A stretch of 64,000 nt of DNA. Source: Granulicella rosea (lineage in GTDB: Bacteria > Acidobacteriota > Terriglobia > Terriglobales > Acidobacteriaceae). Positions 9,387-19,199 of this stretch are shown piece after piece. Location of the stretch: positions 62,001-126,000 of the forward strand of contig NZ_FZOU01000009.1 in assembly GCF_900188085.1 (NCBI RefSeq). The letters run 5' to 3'. Numbering within the stretch: position 1 is the stretch's first letter; every line of letters begins with the position of its first letter. The notes beneath the pieces are model-generated. The model was given only the letters and a program-made list of their open reading frames with translations. It made no database searches and was not told where the DNA came from. A program made the position numbers and the translations under genes.

Positions 9387-11521
9387 GACGGGCGCAGGCC
9401 ATCGGGTGGCGACGGTTGCATGCCGGGTTGCTGGCGGCGCTTGCCCTGCTGGCGGCGGTGACGACGTTCGCCGCATGCGGACGGCTCGCGCGGGGGAACG
9501 CACCGCTGCCAAGCCCCAGCGTCTTCTCGCAGCCGGACGCATGGGCGGCCTACGGTGGCGACTGGGCGGCGACCGCGACCGAAATTCACAACAACTCGCA
9601 GGAGCGCGGCGCCAAGCTGATGACGCGCGCCGGCGCGTGGGGCGACTACCAGGTGCAGGCCGACCTGCAGATCGCCGAACCCTATGGCGAGGCGGGCCTG
9701 ATGATCCGGTCGAGCGGCGAGGAGGAGGGCGTCGACGCCTACCACGGCTACTTCGCGGGCATCCGCACGATGGATGCGTCGTTCGAGTTTGGCCGCGCGG
9801 ACTTCGGCTGGCATGCGCTGCTGCATCGCAGGCTGCCCGAAGGAGCGGACCTGCAGCGGCCGATCCACCTGCGGCTCGCGGCGGTGGGCTGCCGCTTCGC
9901 CATCGCGCTGGCGCTGGCCGACGGACGCGTCGCGGGCGGCGTGGCCGACGACCCGGACTGCCTGCGCACCGGCCGCTTCGGTCTGCGGTCGTACCTGACC
10001 AGCGTGACGTGGCGCAACCTCAGCGTCTCGCCCGCCGGACCGGCTGAGATCGCCGCTATCGAGCAGCAGCTTGCCGGTTCGCCCACGCCGGCCTCGCTGG
10101 CTTCGTCCGAGCCATACGATGCGCTTACCCTCGACCGCTATGCAACCGCCATGCGCGCCGAGGCGAAGAAGCACGCGGTGCAGCCCGGCGTGCAGCCGAT
10201 CGTCAGCTTCCTGATGCAGCCCGGCCGGCATCCGCATGTCACGATCCAGGGCGTCATTATCTCCACGCCGCCCCTGACGGCGATTCAGGACGACACCAAC
10301 GCGCTCATCATCCCGAACCTCGACCCGCACTCGACGGTCAAGCTGGGCGACGTCGTGGCCGCCGAAGGCACGGTCGTCTCCGAGCGTTTTCGCAGCCGCA
10401 TTGACGACGCAAAGATCCGCGTGCTGTGGTCCGATACGGAGATTCCGCCGCTTGCCGTGACCGCGTCGCAGTTGACCAGCGGAACCTATCGCGGACGCTC
10501 GATCGAGGTGGAGGGGATTCTGAAGTCGGTCGCGATCCGGCCCGGCGACTACGACCTGGTGCTGCAGGATGGAGGCCAGTCGTTTCGCGCGCTGGGCTCG
10601 AAGAACTTTCAGATCGATCCGGCGGGGCTGGTGGTGGGCAGCCGCGTGCGTCTGCGCGGCGCGGCTACTTCGCTTGAGCAGTTTACCGGCGGCATCTACC
10701 CGTTCACGGTGATTACGGATCGCGTTCAGGTCGTCGCGCCTCCGCCGTGGTGGTCGCCGCGCCACATCGTGCTGCTGGCCGCGCTGGGCATCGGCTTCTT
10801 CCTCGCGGCGCAGTTCCTGCTGCATCGGGTGCAGACGTGGCACATGCGGTCCGTGCTGCGGGAGCGCGAACAGCTTGCGCTCGAGATGCACGACACGCTG
10901 GCGCAGAGCTTCACCGGGATCGCGTTTCAACTGCAGGCTGCAAGTATCGAAAGGCGCGGCGAAGGGATGATTCAGACGCACATCCGCAACGCGCTGGAGA
11001 TGGTGCATGTGAGCCATCGCGAGGCCAGCCGCACGATCGCCGCGCTGCGCCCGCAGTATCGCGATGCAGCCGGCATTCTGGAGGCGCTTCGCGAGTCCGC
11101 CGCGCGGCTGAGCGATGGCGGTACGCTGCGCATCGAGACCGTGATGAATGGCAAGCCCGCGGAGCTGCCGCTCGAGATCACGGACGTCTTCGTGCGCATC
11201 GGGCAGGAGGCGATCAGCAACGCGATTCAGCACTCCGGCTGCGGCACGCTGACACTGAGCCTGACCCTCGCACGCCGGGAGGCGCAGCTTACGATCGAGG
11301 ACGACGGCAAGGGCTTCGACGAGCCCCTGACGCCGCAGGGGCTCGGCATCGCCGGCATGCGCAGGCGCGCGGCCAAGGTGAAGGCAAGGCTCGAGCTGCG
11401 CACCGCGCCCGGCGAAGGCACGCGGATCGCTGTGACGGCGCAGCTTCCCGTTGCGGCAGGTTTGCTGAACAGGCTGCGCATCAAACTGGTGACGGCATCA
11501 GAGACGGAAAGAGCGGTCTAA
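9383..11521 (+). CDS. Sensor histidine kinase (HisKA_3 type) with large extracytoplasmic sensor region
   Basis: 712 residues from the GTG at 9383, which overlaps the upstream stop (GTGA) and has GGAGG 7 bases before it. Order: hydrophobic anchor (about 15-31), a lectin-like beta-sandwich of LamG/DUF1080 type (about 45-215, WGDYQVQADLQIAEPYGEAG), two OB-like stretches (about 280-450, each with a GDVV or GTYRGRSIEVEG core), a membrane segment (about 460-483), then HisKA_3 with the phospho-His in LALEMHDTLAQSF (His503) and an ATPase domain (QEAISNAIQHS, DDGKGF, GLGIAGMRRRA). It would autophosphorylate and pass phosphate to the following LuxR-type regulator. The ectodomain may bind carbohydrate directly or dock the binding protein; this is inference. 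Confidence 0.88.
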   Translation: MRRAQAIGWRRLHAGLLAALALLAAVTTFAACGRLARGNAPLPSPSVFSQPDAWAAYGGDWAATATEIHNNSQERGAKLMTRAGAWGDYQVQADLQIAEPYGEAGLMIRSSGEEEGVDAYHGYFAGIRTMDASFEFGRADFGWHALLHRRLPEGADLQRPIHLRLAAVGCRFAIALALADGRVAGGVADDPDCLRTGRFGLRSYLTSVTWRNLSVSPAGPAEIAAIEQQLAGSPTPASLASSEPYDALTLDRYATAMRAEAKKHAVQPGVQPIVSFLMQPGRHPHVTIQGVIISTPPLTAIQDDTNALIIPNLDPHSTVKLGDVVAAEGTVVSERFRSRIDDAKIRVLWSDTEIPPLAVTASQLTSGTYRGRSIEVEGILKSVAIRPGDYDLVLQDGGQSFRALGSKNFQIDPAGLVVGSRVRLRGAATSLEQFTGGIYPFTVITDRVQVVAPPPWWSPRHIVLLAALGIGFFLAAQFLLHRVQTWHMRSVLREREQLALEMHDTLAQSFTGIAFQLQAASIERRGEGMIQTHIRNALEMVHVSHREASRTIAALRPQYRDAAGILEALRESAARLSDGGTLRIETVMNGKPAELPLEITDVFVRIGQEAISNAIQHSGCGTLTLSLTLARREAQLTIEDDGKGFDEPLTPQGLGIAGMRRRAAKVKARLELRTAPGEGTRIAVTAQLPVAAGLLNRLRIKLVTASETERAV

Positions 11522-11524
11522 GAC

Positions 11525-12223
11525 ATGGAACCGATGAACGAACGCAACGAACCTGCGGAGATGGAAGCTGGAGAGATGCCGGCGGCGGTCGAGAAGACGG
11601 TGTCGCCGATTCGTCTGCTCATCGTCGACGACCACCCGATCGTGCGATTTGGGTTGAACGCGCTGCTGGCGCTGCACGAGGATATCGACGTCGTCGGTAC
11701 GGCGGCCGGCGGGGACGAGGCGCTGGACTTCGTGCAGCGGCATGCCGTCGACGTGCTGCTGGTCGACCTGCGCATGCCGGGCTGCTCGGGCATCGAGACG
11801 CTGAAGCGGCTGCGCGAGGTCGCGCCACGCTCGCGCTCGATCGTGCTCTCGAGCTTCGAGTACGACGAGGAGATCTACGACGCGGTGAAGGCCGGCGCGC
11901 AGGGCTATCTGCACAAGGAGTCGCATGCGGAGGACATCCTGAACGCGATCCGGCTGGTGCATGGCGGCAAGCGGGCGTTTCCACGACGCATCGCGGAGCG
12001 GCTCTCGAATAACCGGATGACCGCCGGGCTGAGCCCGCGCGAGCGCGAGATTCTGGAGCTGGTGTCGAAGGGGCTGACCAACAAAGAGGTGGCCAATACG
12101 CTGCAGCTCAGCCAGTTCACCGTGCGCAATCATCTCAATCACATCACCGAAAAGCTGGAGGCCAGCGACCGCACCGAGGCGATCTTCATCGCGATGCAGA
12201 CGGGGATTATTACGGTTTCGTAG
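11525..12223 (+). CDS. LuxR/NarL-type response regulator
   Basis: 232 residues. Receiver domain with the acidic pair D35/D36, phospho-acceptor D81 (LLVDLRMPG) and conserved Lys in GYLHKES, then a LuxR HTH (about 168-225: LSPREREILELVSKGLTNKE). Starts 3 bases after the kinase stop, so cognate. Likely targets are the divergent TonB receptor and surrounding hydrolases. Confidence 0.93.
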   Translation: MEPMNERNEPAEMEAGEMPAAVEKTVSPIRLLIVDDHPIVRFGLNALLALHEDIDVVGTAAGGDEALDFVQRHAVDVLLVDLRMPGCSGIETLKRLREVAPRSRSIVLSSFEYDEEIYDAVKAGAQGYLHKESHAEDILNAIRLVHGGKRAFPRRIAERLSNNRMTAGLSPREREILELVSKGLTNKEVANTLQLSQFTVRNHLNHITEKLEASDRTEAIFIAMQTGIITVS

Positions 12224-12237
12224 CTGCTGTTGAAAGA

Positions 12238-12330
12238 CGGACAACGGCAAAAACCAAACGCAGGTCCTTTGCTTCGCTCAGGATGACAAGCCTTTTGGGG
12301 AGTGCTGGGCGCGTTTAGGTAATCGCTCTA
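12238..12330 (-). repeat. Dispersed repeat, copy D, with outer box
   Basis: Fills the gap between the convergent response-regulator and GH8 genes. Contains CAGGTCCTTTGCTTCGCTCA then GGATGACAAG, followed by the outer box TTAGGTAATCGCTCTAG, which resembles the box flanking copy G. Confidence 0.75.
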
Positions 12331-13644
12331 GTGTCCGCTCCGCACCGGGGGCGCATCCCAGATGCGAAACTGGCCGCTGGCATGCAGCAGGCTCATCATG
12401 TACAGCATGCCGTCGAAGTAACGCTGCTGGCCGCTGGGTATGGGCGTGGTCCAAAGCTCATGCACGAAGGCCTTTGCCTGCGGCGTGTCGCTTGCGGCCA
12501 GACTGGCGACGGCGGTGGTCGCGACCATGCCGGTGGAATGCCGCGTGGAGAGCGGCTTGCCGTCGAGGGTAAATTGGTCGGCGTAGGTATGAATGCCTTG
12601 CCTCGAGAGGAACGTCTGGATGCGATCGCTAAGCGCGCGGGCGTTGGGGTTGCGGCCCCACCACGATTGATCGACCGACCAGTTGCTGGCCGTGCGCCAG
12701 GAGTCGTAGGAGAAGTTCGCCGACATGCGGTTGAACTCGGCCGCATGCGGCGTGCCGTCGAAGTTGGCGTAGTCGGACGAGAGTCCGGTGGTGGGGTTGG
12801 TCGACTTCACGAAGTATTGGCGGCTGGTCTCGGCGGCCTTCGCCCAGAACTGGCGGTCTTCCTTTGGCCCCCAGAGCGCCCATAGATCGTAGAAGGCGGG
12901 CAGGTGATAGCTCGGATCGCTGTACTTGTCGCCGCCTGTGTCCGGCACGAAGACGATCATGTTGGCGGCCTCGTCGACCATGGGGCCGACGGTCGTCACC
13001 CAGCCCGAGTGCCCGTTCGGCGCGAACGGCGGATCGCCGGGATGTATGCGAAAGGGCGGACTGCCCTTCTGCATCGGATGATGCCGCATGAGCCGCAGGA
13101 GGCGGTCTGCCTGGGCCTTGTAGTCGTAAATGCCCTGGCCGTTGCCCCAGCGATTGGCCGCGAAGTAGAGGCTCATGACGAAGTATTCTTCCCCATCGGG
13201 CGCGGGCGAGACCGAGCGCGGCGTGCCGTCGACGTTCATCGACCACGCGTAGTAACCCACCGACGGATTCGCGGGATCGGTGATAAGCATGTAGGTATTC
13301 GCCCAGTTCCAGAGCGCGTCGAACTCGGCCTTGTGGTTGGTCTCGACCGCGATCATCATGCCGTAGCTCATGCCTTCGGTACGGGCGTCGTGGTTGGCGA
13401 CATCGGTCACGTAAGCGAGCGGCCCGCTGGCGTTGCGGCCGGTCTCGTAGAAGATGGCCTGCGTGTCCTTGTCGCCGTGGAAGAGCTGCGTAAAGGTCGC
13501 ATCGATGCGCGCGTCGATCTCGGCCTGCGTGTGGCCGTCTTCGGCGAGCAGGTTGCGATAGTGATGCGTCGCGTAGGCGCCTTGCTGTGCTGTCGCGTTC
13601 GCGGCCAACAGAAGAAGAGACGCGGCGAGTGTGCGGAGGTGCAT
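12328..13644 (-). CDS. GH8 reducing-end xylose-releasing exo-oligoxylanase, secreted
   Basis: 438 residues with a signal peptide (LLLLAANATAQQ). GH8 (alpha/alpha)6 barrel: the catalytic acid Glu90 in RTEGMSYGMM and the likely base Asp314 in NFSYDSWR match the Rex subgroup rather than endoglucanases or BcsZ. Rex enzymes clip xylose from the reducing end of short xylo-oligosaccharides, which fits the downstream xylose isomerase. The nearest cellulose synthase gene is 26 kb away, so a BcsZ role is unlikely. Export to the periplasm is inferred. Confidence 0.88.
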   Translation of the reverse strand: MHLRTLAASLLLLAANATAQQGAYATHHYRNLLAEDGHTQAEIDARIDATFTQLFHGDKDTQAIFYETGRNASGPLAYVTDVANHDARTEGMSYGMMIAVETNHKAEFDALWNWANTYMLITDPANPSVGYYAWSMNVDGTPRSVSPAPDGEEYFVMSLYFAANRWGNGQGIYDYKAQADRLLRLMRHHPMQKGSPPFRIHPGDPPFAPNGHSGWVTTVGPMVDEAANMIVFVPDTGGDKYSDPSYHLPAFYDLWALWGPKEDRQFWAKAAETSRQYFVKSTNPTTGLSSDYANFDGTPHAAEFNRMSANFSYDSWRTASNWSVDQSWWGRNPNARALSDRIQTFLSRQGIHTYADQFTLDGKPLSTRHSTGMVATTAVASLAASDTPQAKAFVHELWTTPIPSGQQRYFDGMLYMMSLLHASGQFRIWDAPPVRSGH

Positions 13645-13680
13645 GGCTGCCTCGCGGTTTTGCTGGGTTCAAGAGAACAA

Positions 13681-13721
13681 ACTCAGAGAGCTTAAAGCTG
13701 TCAGCTTTAAGCTCTCTGAGT
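13681..13721 (-). terminator. Terminator hairpin after xylA
   Basis: 19-bp perfect stem (left arm 13681-13699, right arm 13703-13721) with a 3-base loop; on the minus strand it is followed by TTGTTCT. Lies between the xylose isomerase stop and the GH8 start. Confidence 0.85.
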
Positions 13722-13736
13722 CGTTATGTTTTCGGG

Positions 13737-15068
13737 TTAGACATTGTCGGTGTAGATCGAACGCATGAGCAGGTTTTCGATCTGCTCCTGCTTGCCGGAG
13801 CGCGGCTGCGGATCGATTGCCTCTGCCTCTGCCCTGGCGGCAATCTGATCGAGTGAGGTGGAGCCGTCGAGTAACGACTTTGCCTCGGGAGTCTGCCAGC
13901 CGGCATAACGCTCCGTGAGCAGCGCGTCGTACTTACCGTCCTCGATCAGCTTGGCGGCGGTGAGGAAGGCGCGTGCGCAGAGGTCCGCGCCGCCGACGTG
14001 TGCGTGGATCATGTCCTCGGCGGTGAAGCTCTGGCGCCGCACCTTCGCGTCGAAGTTGCAACCGCCCTTGCCCAGGCCGCCGGCCTTGATGACGTGGTAC
14101 ATGCTCATGGTCATGGTCCACAGGTCGTTGGGGAACTGGTCCGTATCCCAGCCGAGGAGCGCGTCGCCGCGGTTGATGTCGAGCGAACCGAGAATGCCGA
14201 GCGCGCCGGCGGTCGCGATCTCATGCTCGAAGCTGTGACCGGCCAGCGTGGCGTGGTTGGCTTCCAGGTTCACCCGCACCTCCTTTTCTAGACCGTACTT
14301 CTTCAGGAAGCCAAAGACCGTCGCGGTGTCGAAGTCGTACTGGTGCGAGGTGGGCTCCTTCGGCTTGGGCTCGATCAGGATCTGGCCGTCGAAGCCGATC
14401 TTGTGCTTGTACTCGACGACGAGCGAGAGGAAGCGGCCCATCTGCTCAAGCTCGTGCTTCATGTCGGTGTTCAGCAGCGTCTCGTAGCCCTCGCGCCCGC
14501 CCCACAGCACGTAGTTCGAGCCGCCGAGCTGCTTGGTGACGTCCATGCAGTGCTTGACCGTCGCGGCCGACCAGCGGAAGACATCCGGGTCGGGATTGGT
14601 CGAGGCGCCGGCCATGAAGCGCGGATGCGAGAAGAGGTTCGCCGTGCCCCAGAGCAGTTTGGTCTTCGAGCCGGACATCTTCTCGCCGAGGTAGTCGGCC
14701 ATGATGTGGAAGTTCTTGAGCGTCTCGGCGAGGGTCGGGGCGGCGGGCGCCATGTCGGCGTCGTGGAAGCAGTAGAAGGGCAGGTCGAGCACACGGAAGA
14801 GCTCGAAGGCGGCATCGGCCTTGACCTTGGCCTGCGCGATGGGGTCGCCGGGCTCGTTCCAGGGACGGTGGATCGTCGGGCCGCCGAAGGGATCGGAGGC
14901 GGTCATCGCCAGCGAGTGCCAATAGGCCACGGCGAAGCGGAGATGTTCCTTGAGGGGCTTGCCGAGCACGACGCGATCGGCGTCGTAGTACCGGTAGGCA
15001 AGGGCGTTGTCGCTGGAGGGACCTTCAAACTTCACGGTTTCGAACGGGCTGAATACGGTATTGGACAT
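13737..15068 (-). CDS. xylA: Xylose isomerase
   Basis: Converts D-xylose to D-xylulose. 443 residues, the length of the longer (class II) isomerases. ATG at 15068 with GAGG 8 bases upstream; an upstream in-frame extension to 15554 runs antisense through the neighbouring dehydratase gene and is rejected. Active-site elements visible: [10 protein letters not shown] (His102, Asp105), [26 protein letters not shown] with the metal-binding acidic residues, [16 protein letters not shown] and DINRGD. No xylulokinase is in the window. Confidence 0.97.
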   Translation of the reverse strand: MSNTVFSPFETVKFEGPSSDNALAYRYYDADRVVLGKPLKEHLRFAVAYWHSLAMTASDPFGGPTIHRPWNEPGDPIAQAKVKADAAFELFRVLDLPFYCFHDADMAPAAPTLAETLKNFHIMADYLGEKMSGSKTKLLWGTANLFSHPRFMAGASTNPDPDVFRWSAATVKHCMDVTKQLGGSNYVLWGGREGYETLLNTDMKHELEQMGRFLSLVVEYKHKIGFDGQILIEPKPKEPTSHQYDFDTATVFGFLKKYGLEKEVRVNLEANHATLAGHSFEHEIATAGALGILGSLDINRGDALLGWDTDQFPNDLWTMTMSMYHVIKAGGLGKGGCNFDAKVRRQSFTAEDMIHAHVGGADLCARAFLTAAKLIEDGKYDALLTERYAGWQTPEAKSLLDGSTSLDQIAARAEAEAIDPQPRSGKQEQIENLLMRSIYTDNV

Positions 15069-15145
15069 GTCGATCCTCGGTGGTTGTCTAAGAGTGTAGC
15101 GGCGGTTCGCAACGTTGCCAAGCCCGCCCGGTAAAGTGTTCGAAA

Positions 15146-16354
15146 CTACCAGTCGGTCAGCGTCCCATCCAGTTTGCGGGCAACCGGAAGATACGCTCGC
15201 TGGTAAGGATAGCGGGAGGCCAGCGCTTCGTCGATCTCGACGCCGAGACCGGGCCTGTCTCCCGGATGCATGTACCCCGCCTGGAAGCTGTAGGCATGGG
15301 GGAAGACCTCGTCGGTCAGCGCGGTGTGCGCCATGTGCTCCTGGATGCCGAAGTTGTGAATTGCAAGCCCGACGTGCAGCGCCGCGGCCATGGCGACGGG
15401 GCTGAGGTCGGTCGCGCCGTGGTATCCGGTGCGGACCTGATAGATCGCCGCGAAGTCCGCGACCTTGCGCGCATGGGTGATACCCCCGCCATGCACGACG
15501 GTCATGCGAATGTAGTCGATAAGCTGCTTCTCGATCAGCTCCTTGCAATCCCACAGCGAGTTGAAGACCTCGCCCGTGGCGATGGGCGTGGTCGTGTGCT
15601 GGCGGATGAGCGCAAAGCCATCCTGCAGCTCGGCGGGCGTCGGATCCTCCATCCAGAAGAGACGATAGGGTTCGAGCGACTTGCCCAGCCGCGCCGCCTC
15701 GATCGGCGTCAGCCGGTGGTGGACGTCGTGCAGCAGGTGGATGTCTTCGCCAGCCGCAAGCCGCACCTGCTCGAAGAGTTTGGGCGCGAAGTTCAGGTAA
15801 CGCTCGGTCGACCAGAGGCTCTCGCTGGGCAGGCCGCGCTCGGCCGGTTCGTAAGCCTTGCCGCCCTTGGGCACGCCGTAGCTCGACGCGACGCCCGGCA
15901 CCCCGGCCTGCGCGCGCACGGCAAGGTAGCCCTCCGCGATGTGCTTCTGGACGGAGTCGACCGCCTCGGCGATGTCCGCGCCGTTGGCGTGCGTGTAGAC
16001 CAGGCAGCCTTGACGACTCGCGCCGCCAAGCAGGTTATAGACCGGCGTGTTGAGAGCCTTGCCCTTGATGTCCCACAGCGCCATGTCGACCGCAGCGATG
16101 GCCGTCATGGTCACCGGCCCGCGCCGCCAGTACGCGCCACGATAGAGGTACTGCCAGATATCCTCGATCCGCGAGGGATCGCGACCGATGAGGCAGGGGA
16201 GCACGTGCTCTTCAAGGTATGCGGCCACGGCGAGTTCGCGCCCATTCAGGGTAGCGTCGCCCAGGCCGGTGAGGCCTTCGTCCGTCTCGACGAGGAGCGT
16301 GACGAAGTTGCGATCCGGCGAGCAGACGATCAGGCGTGCGGCGGTAATCTTCAT
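15146..16354 (-). CDS. manD: D-mannonate dehydratase, ManD-type (enolase superfamily)
   Basis: 402 residues, the usual ManD length. Dehydrates D-mannonate to 2-keto-3-deoxygluconate, the step after glucuronate isomerase and fructuronate reductase. Start ATG at 16354 with GGAAGG upstream; the TTG 18 bases before is less likely. Features: [13 protein letters not shown], the metal-ligand region [29 protein letters not shown], and [11 protein letters not shown] plus [11 protein letters not shown] typical of ManD. Some close homologues act weakly on gluconate or are regulatory (RspA), so true activity is inferred from the family and the xylan context. Confidence 0.87.
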   Translation of the reverse strand: MKITAARLIVCSPDRNFVTLLVETDEGLTGLGDATLNGRELAVAAYLEEHVLPCLIGRDPSRIEDIWQYLYRGAYWRRGPVTMTAIAAVDMALWDIKGKALNTPVYNLLGGASRQGCLVYTHANGADIAEAVDSVQKHIAEGYLAVRAQAGVPGVASSYGVPKGGKAYEPAERGLPSESLWSTERYLNFAPKLFEQVRLAAGEDIHLLHDVHHRLTPIEAARLGKSLEPYRLFWMEDPTPAELQDGFALIRQHTTTPIATGEVFNSLWDCKELIEKQLIDYIRMTVVHGGGITHARKVADFAAIYQVRTGYHGATDLSPVAMAAALHVGLAIHNFGIQEHMAHTALTDEVFPHAYSFQAGYMHPGDRPGLGVEIDEALASRYPYQRAYLPVARKLDGTLTDW

Positions 16355-16378
16355 TGCAAATCCTTCCTTCAAACTTTC

Positions 16379-19051
16379 TTATCGCGCAATCGCCGCCGTA
16401 CCCGCGATCGTGAACTGAGCCGACACGGAAGCCGCCGGCGCCTGCTTGTCCCCCGGCTGCGCGCCGCCCACCGCGACAGAGTAGCTGCCCGGCTGCACCG
16501 AGCGCACGCCCTGCGCATCGACCTCGGACAGGTCGCGCGGCGACAGGGTGAATGTCAGCTTGCGGCTCTCGCCCGGCTTCAGCGAGACGCGCTGATAGCC
16601 CTCAAGCTGCAGATGCGGCGACAACCCGCCATTGCCCGCGGCCGGGGGCACAAGATAAAGCTGCGCAACCTCTTCGCCCGCCACCGGACCCGTGTTCTTC
16701 ACCTCCACCGTTGCGGTCAGCGTATCGCCGGCGCTCAGGCTCGCATGGTCGATCTTCAGATTGGCGTAGGCGAAGCGCGTGTAGCTGAGGCCGTATCCGA
16801 AGCGGTAAAGCGGCGTGCCGGTGAAGTAGCGATAGGTACGGTTCTTCATCGCGTAGTCGTCGAACGCAGGGATGTCGTCGACCGAGGCATAGAAGGTGAC
16901 AGGCAGGCGGCCTGCGGGGTTGTTGCGGCCCAGCAGCGTATCGGCGATGGCCTTGCCGCCGAACTCGCCCGGATACCATGCCTCGAGGATCGCGTTCGCA
17001 TGCTCCTGCGCCCAGTTCACCGCGAGCGCCGAGCCATTGAGCAGTACGACGACCATGGGCTTGCCCGTCGCGGCGACATCCTGCAGCATCTTCACCTGGC
17101 TGGCCGGCAGTTGGATGTCGGTGCGGTCGCCGCCCGCGAAGCCCGGGACCTGGATCTTCATCTCCTCGCCTTCAAGCTCCGGCGAGAGCCCGACCATTGC
17201 AACGACCAGGTCAGACGCCTGGGCCGCGGCGACGGCCTCCTTCTGCAACACGCCCGCTGGAGGCACCCACTCCAGCGTGATGCCACCGCCAAAGAGCGGC
17301 GCGCTGTGCGTGTAGACGACCTCGATGCGGTGCGGCCTGGTGTCGGCAAAGTTGACGTGGAAGCGCGGCGTGGTGCTCTCGCGACCCTCCTCGGCTGACG
17401 TCCCGTAGGCGCTTACCTCCCTGCCATCGATCTTGACGGTGAAGTGCTCGCGATCGCCGCAGGGATAGCAATGCGCGAGGCGCATGTTGAACTCGAGGTC
17501 TCCAGCCATCGGCGGCAGAAGGTAACCGGTCCAGCGCACGGCGAAGTCGTCCTGCTTCAGCCCAGCGACGGGCGAGGCGGAGTTCCAGTCGAAGTCGATC
17601 TGGTCGTCCGTGCGAACAGCAGCGGGCTTGCCTTCGGGCGCGCCGGCAAAGTACTCCGCACGGAGCCCGGCGCCATTGCCCGTTGGCTGGCGCAGCATCG
17701 TCGAAGGCACGGGCAGCGGCACGCCATCCGCATAGGGCGCGCCCTCGGCGAAGATGACCTTCGCGCCGGTGAACGCAGCGCGCAGCGCCTCGACCGGCAT
17801 CTGCGGGTTCTTCGGGACGGCGTTGTAGTTGCCTTCGAGCGCCGAGAGCGACGCGGCGTTCGGCCCGATGACGGCGATGCGCTTGTATCGGCCCGGCGCC
17901 AGCGGAAGGATGCCGTCGTTCTTCAACAGCACCATCGATTCATGCGCGGTCTTAAGCGAGAGCGCGAGATGCTCGGGCGAACGATCCTCGCTGAACGGGA
18001 TCTTTCCGTAGCCATCCTTTGCCGGCGGATCGAAGAGACCGAGCCGGAAGCGCGCTACGAACAGGCGTTCGAGCGTGCGATCGAGGTCGGATTCCTTCAA
18101 CAGCCCTGCCTTCACGGCGTCGGGCAGCGCCTTGTAGGTCGAACCGCAGTTGGTGTCCGTGCCCAGCAGCACGCCGGTCGCGGCCGCGTGTTCCTTGTCC
18201 GGCGAGTACTGGTGCGCGTTCTTCTCGAAGAAGTCGTCCACGGCGCCGCAGTCGGACGTGATGAAGCCGGTGAACTTCCAGTCCTTGCGCAGGATGTCGT
18301 TCAGCAGCAGGTCGCTCGCGCAGGCGGGCTTGCCGTCTACCGCGTTGTAGGCGCACATGATGGAGTCGGCTTTCGCGTCGACGATGGCGCGGCGGAACTG
18401 CGGCAGATACGTGTCCCACAGATCGTGCGGCGAAGGGTCGACATTGAACTTATGCCGCACGTTCTCCGGGCCGCTGTGTACGGCGAAGTGCTTCGGCGTG
18501 GCGACCACGCGCGGATGCAGCGGGTCCGGCCCCTGCAGGCCTTCGATGAAGCGCTGGCCGAGCGTGCCGGTCAGGTAGGGGTCTTCGCCGTAGGTCTCCT
18601 GCCCGCGGCCCCAGCGCGGATCGCGGAAGATGTTGATATTCGGCGACCAGATCGTCAGTCCGAAATAAATACTGTGAACGTCGTTGCGCACAGCCTCGTT
18701 GTACTTCGCGCGGGCCTCGGTGGAGACGACCTCGCCGATACGCCCAAGCAGCGGCGCGTCCCACGTCGCGGCCATGCCGATCGCCTGCGGGAAGAGCGTC
18801 GAATAACCCGAGCGCGCGACGCCATGCAACCCCTCGCTCCAGAAGTCGTACGCCGGCACGCCGAGGCGCGGGATGGCGGGGGCGGTGTTGATGCTCTGCA
18901 TCGCCTTCTCTTCGAGCGTCATGCGCGAGACCAGGTCGTGCGCGCGCGCCTCCGGAGTAAGCGCTGGGTTCTTGTACGCGGGATCGGTCTGACCGAAAGC
19001 GGCCGGCGTCCATCCGGCGAGAACGAAGGTGGCGAGAAGAAGGGTGCGCAT
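16379..19051 (-). CDS. GH3 beta-xylosidase/beta-glucosidase with PA14 insert, secreted
   Basis: 890 residues from the ATG at 19051, which opens a signal peptide (LLLATFVLAGWTPAAFGQ). GH3 N-terminal barrel with KHFAVHSGPE and the nucleophile Asp267 in GFITSDCGAVDDF, then the second GH3 domain interrupted by a PA14 domain (about 450-590) and closed by a fibronectin-III-like C-terminus (SRKLTFTLSPRDLSEVD). The SDC rather than SDW nucleophile motif and ENVRHKFNVD resemble xylosidase/arabinofuranosidase members. It likely finishes xylo-oligosaccharide breakdown. A half-site GTGTACCA lies about 95 bases upstream. Confidence 0.92.
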   Translation of the reverse strand: MRTLLLATFVLAGWTPAAFGQTDPAYKNPALTPEARAHDLVSRMTLEEKAMQSINTAPAIPRLGVPAYDFWSEGLHGVARSGYSTLFPQAIGMAATWDAPLLGRIGEVVSTEARAKYNEAVRNDVHSIYFGLTIWSPNINIFRDPRWGRGQETYGEDPYLTGTLGQRFIEGLQGPDPLHPRVVATPKHFAVHSGPENVRHKFNVDPSPHDLWDTYLPQFRRAIVDAKADSIMCAYNAVDGKPACASDLLLNDILRKDWKFTGFITSDCGAVDDFFEKNAHQYSPDKEHAAATGVLLGTDTNCGSTYKALPDAVKAGLLKESDLDRTLERLFVARFRLGLFDPPAKDGYGKIPFSEDRSPEHLALSLKTAHESMVLLKNDGILPLAPGRYKRIAVIGPNAASLSALEGNYNAVPKNPQMPVEALRAAFTGAKVIFAEGAPYADGVPLPVPSTMLRQPTGNGAGLRAEYFAGAPEGKPAAVRTDDQIDFDWNSASPVAGLKQDDFAVRWTGYLLPPMAGDLEFNMRLAHCYPCGDREHFTVKIDGREVSAYGTSAEEGRESTTPRFHVNFADTRPHRIEVVYTHSAPLFGGGITLEWVPPAGVLQKEAVAAAQASDLVVAMVGLSPELEGEEMKIQVPGFAGGDRTDIQLPASQVKMLQDVAATGKPMVVVLLNGSALAVNWAQEHANAILEAWYPGEFGGKAIADTLLGRNNPAGRLPVTFYASVDDIPAFDDYAMKNRTYRYFTGTPLYRFGYGLSYTRFAYANLKIDHASLSAGDTLTATVEVKNTGPVAGEEVAQLYLVPPAAGNGGLSPHLQLEGYQRVSLKPGESRKLTFTLSPRDLSEVDAQGVRSVQPGSYSVAVGGAQPGDKQAPAASVSAQFTIAGTAAIAR

Positions 19052-19141
19052 CGACAGGGGACTCCGTAGTGCAGAATCTTGGTGCTGTAGCCTCCCGGCG
19101 CGGTAGCCGTCGGGATAAATTCCAGCCATCAAAGTAATTAT

Positions 19142-19149
19142 GTGTACCA
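19142..19149. promoter_or_regulatory. GTGTACCA half-site before the GH3 gene
   Basis: Matches the right half of the TGGTACATATGTACCA palindrome with one change; the left half is degraded. Weak candidate operator. Confidence 0.25.
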
Positions 19150-19199
19150 TGTTCGATACACGATGCGCCAGCGCATTGCGTGGGAAATTGAAAGTTGGC

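Noticed and set aside
12328-13644. BcsZ cellulase assignment for the GH8 protein
   Set aside because: Motifs fit the exo-oligoxylanase subgroup and the neighbours are xylan genes; the cellulose synthase is 26 kb away.
15266-17398. 710-codon open frame antisense to the ManD and GH3 genes
   Set aside because: Spans two real genes and the gap between them; composition is that of a shadow frame.
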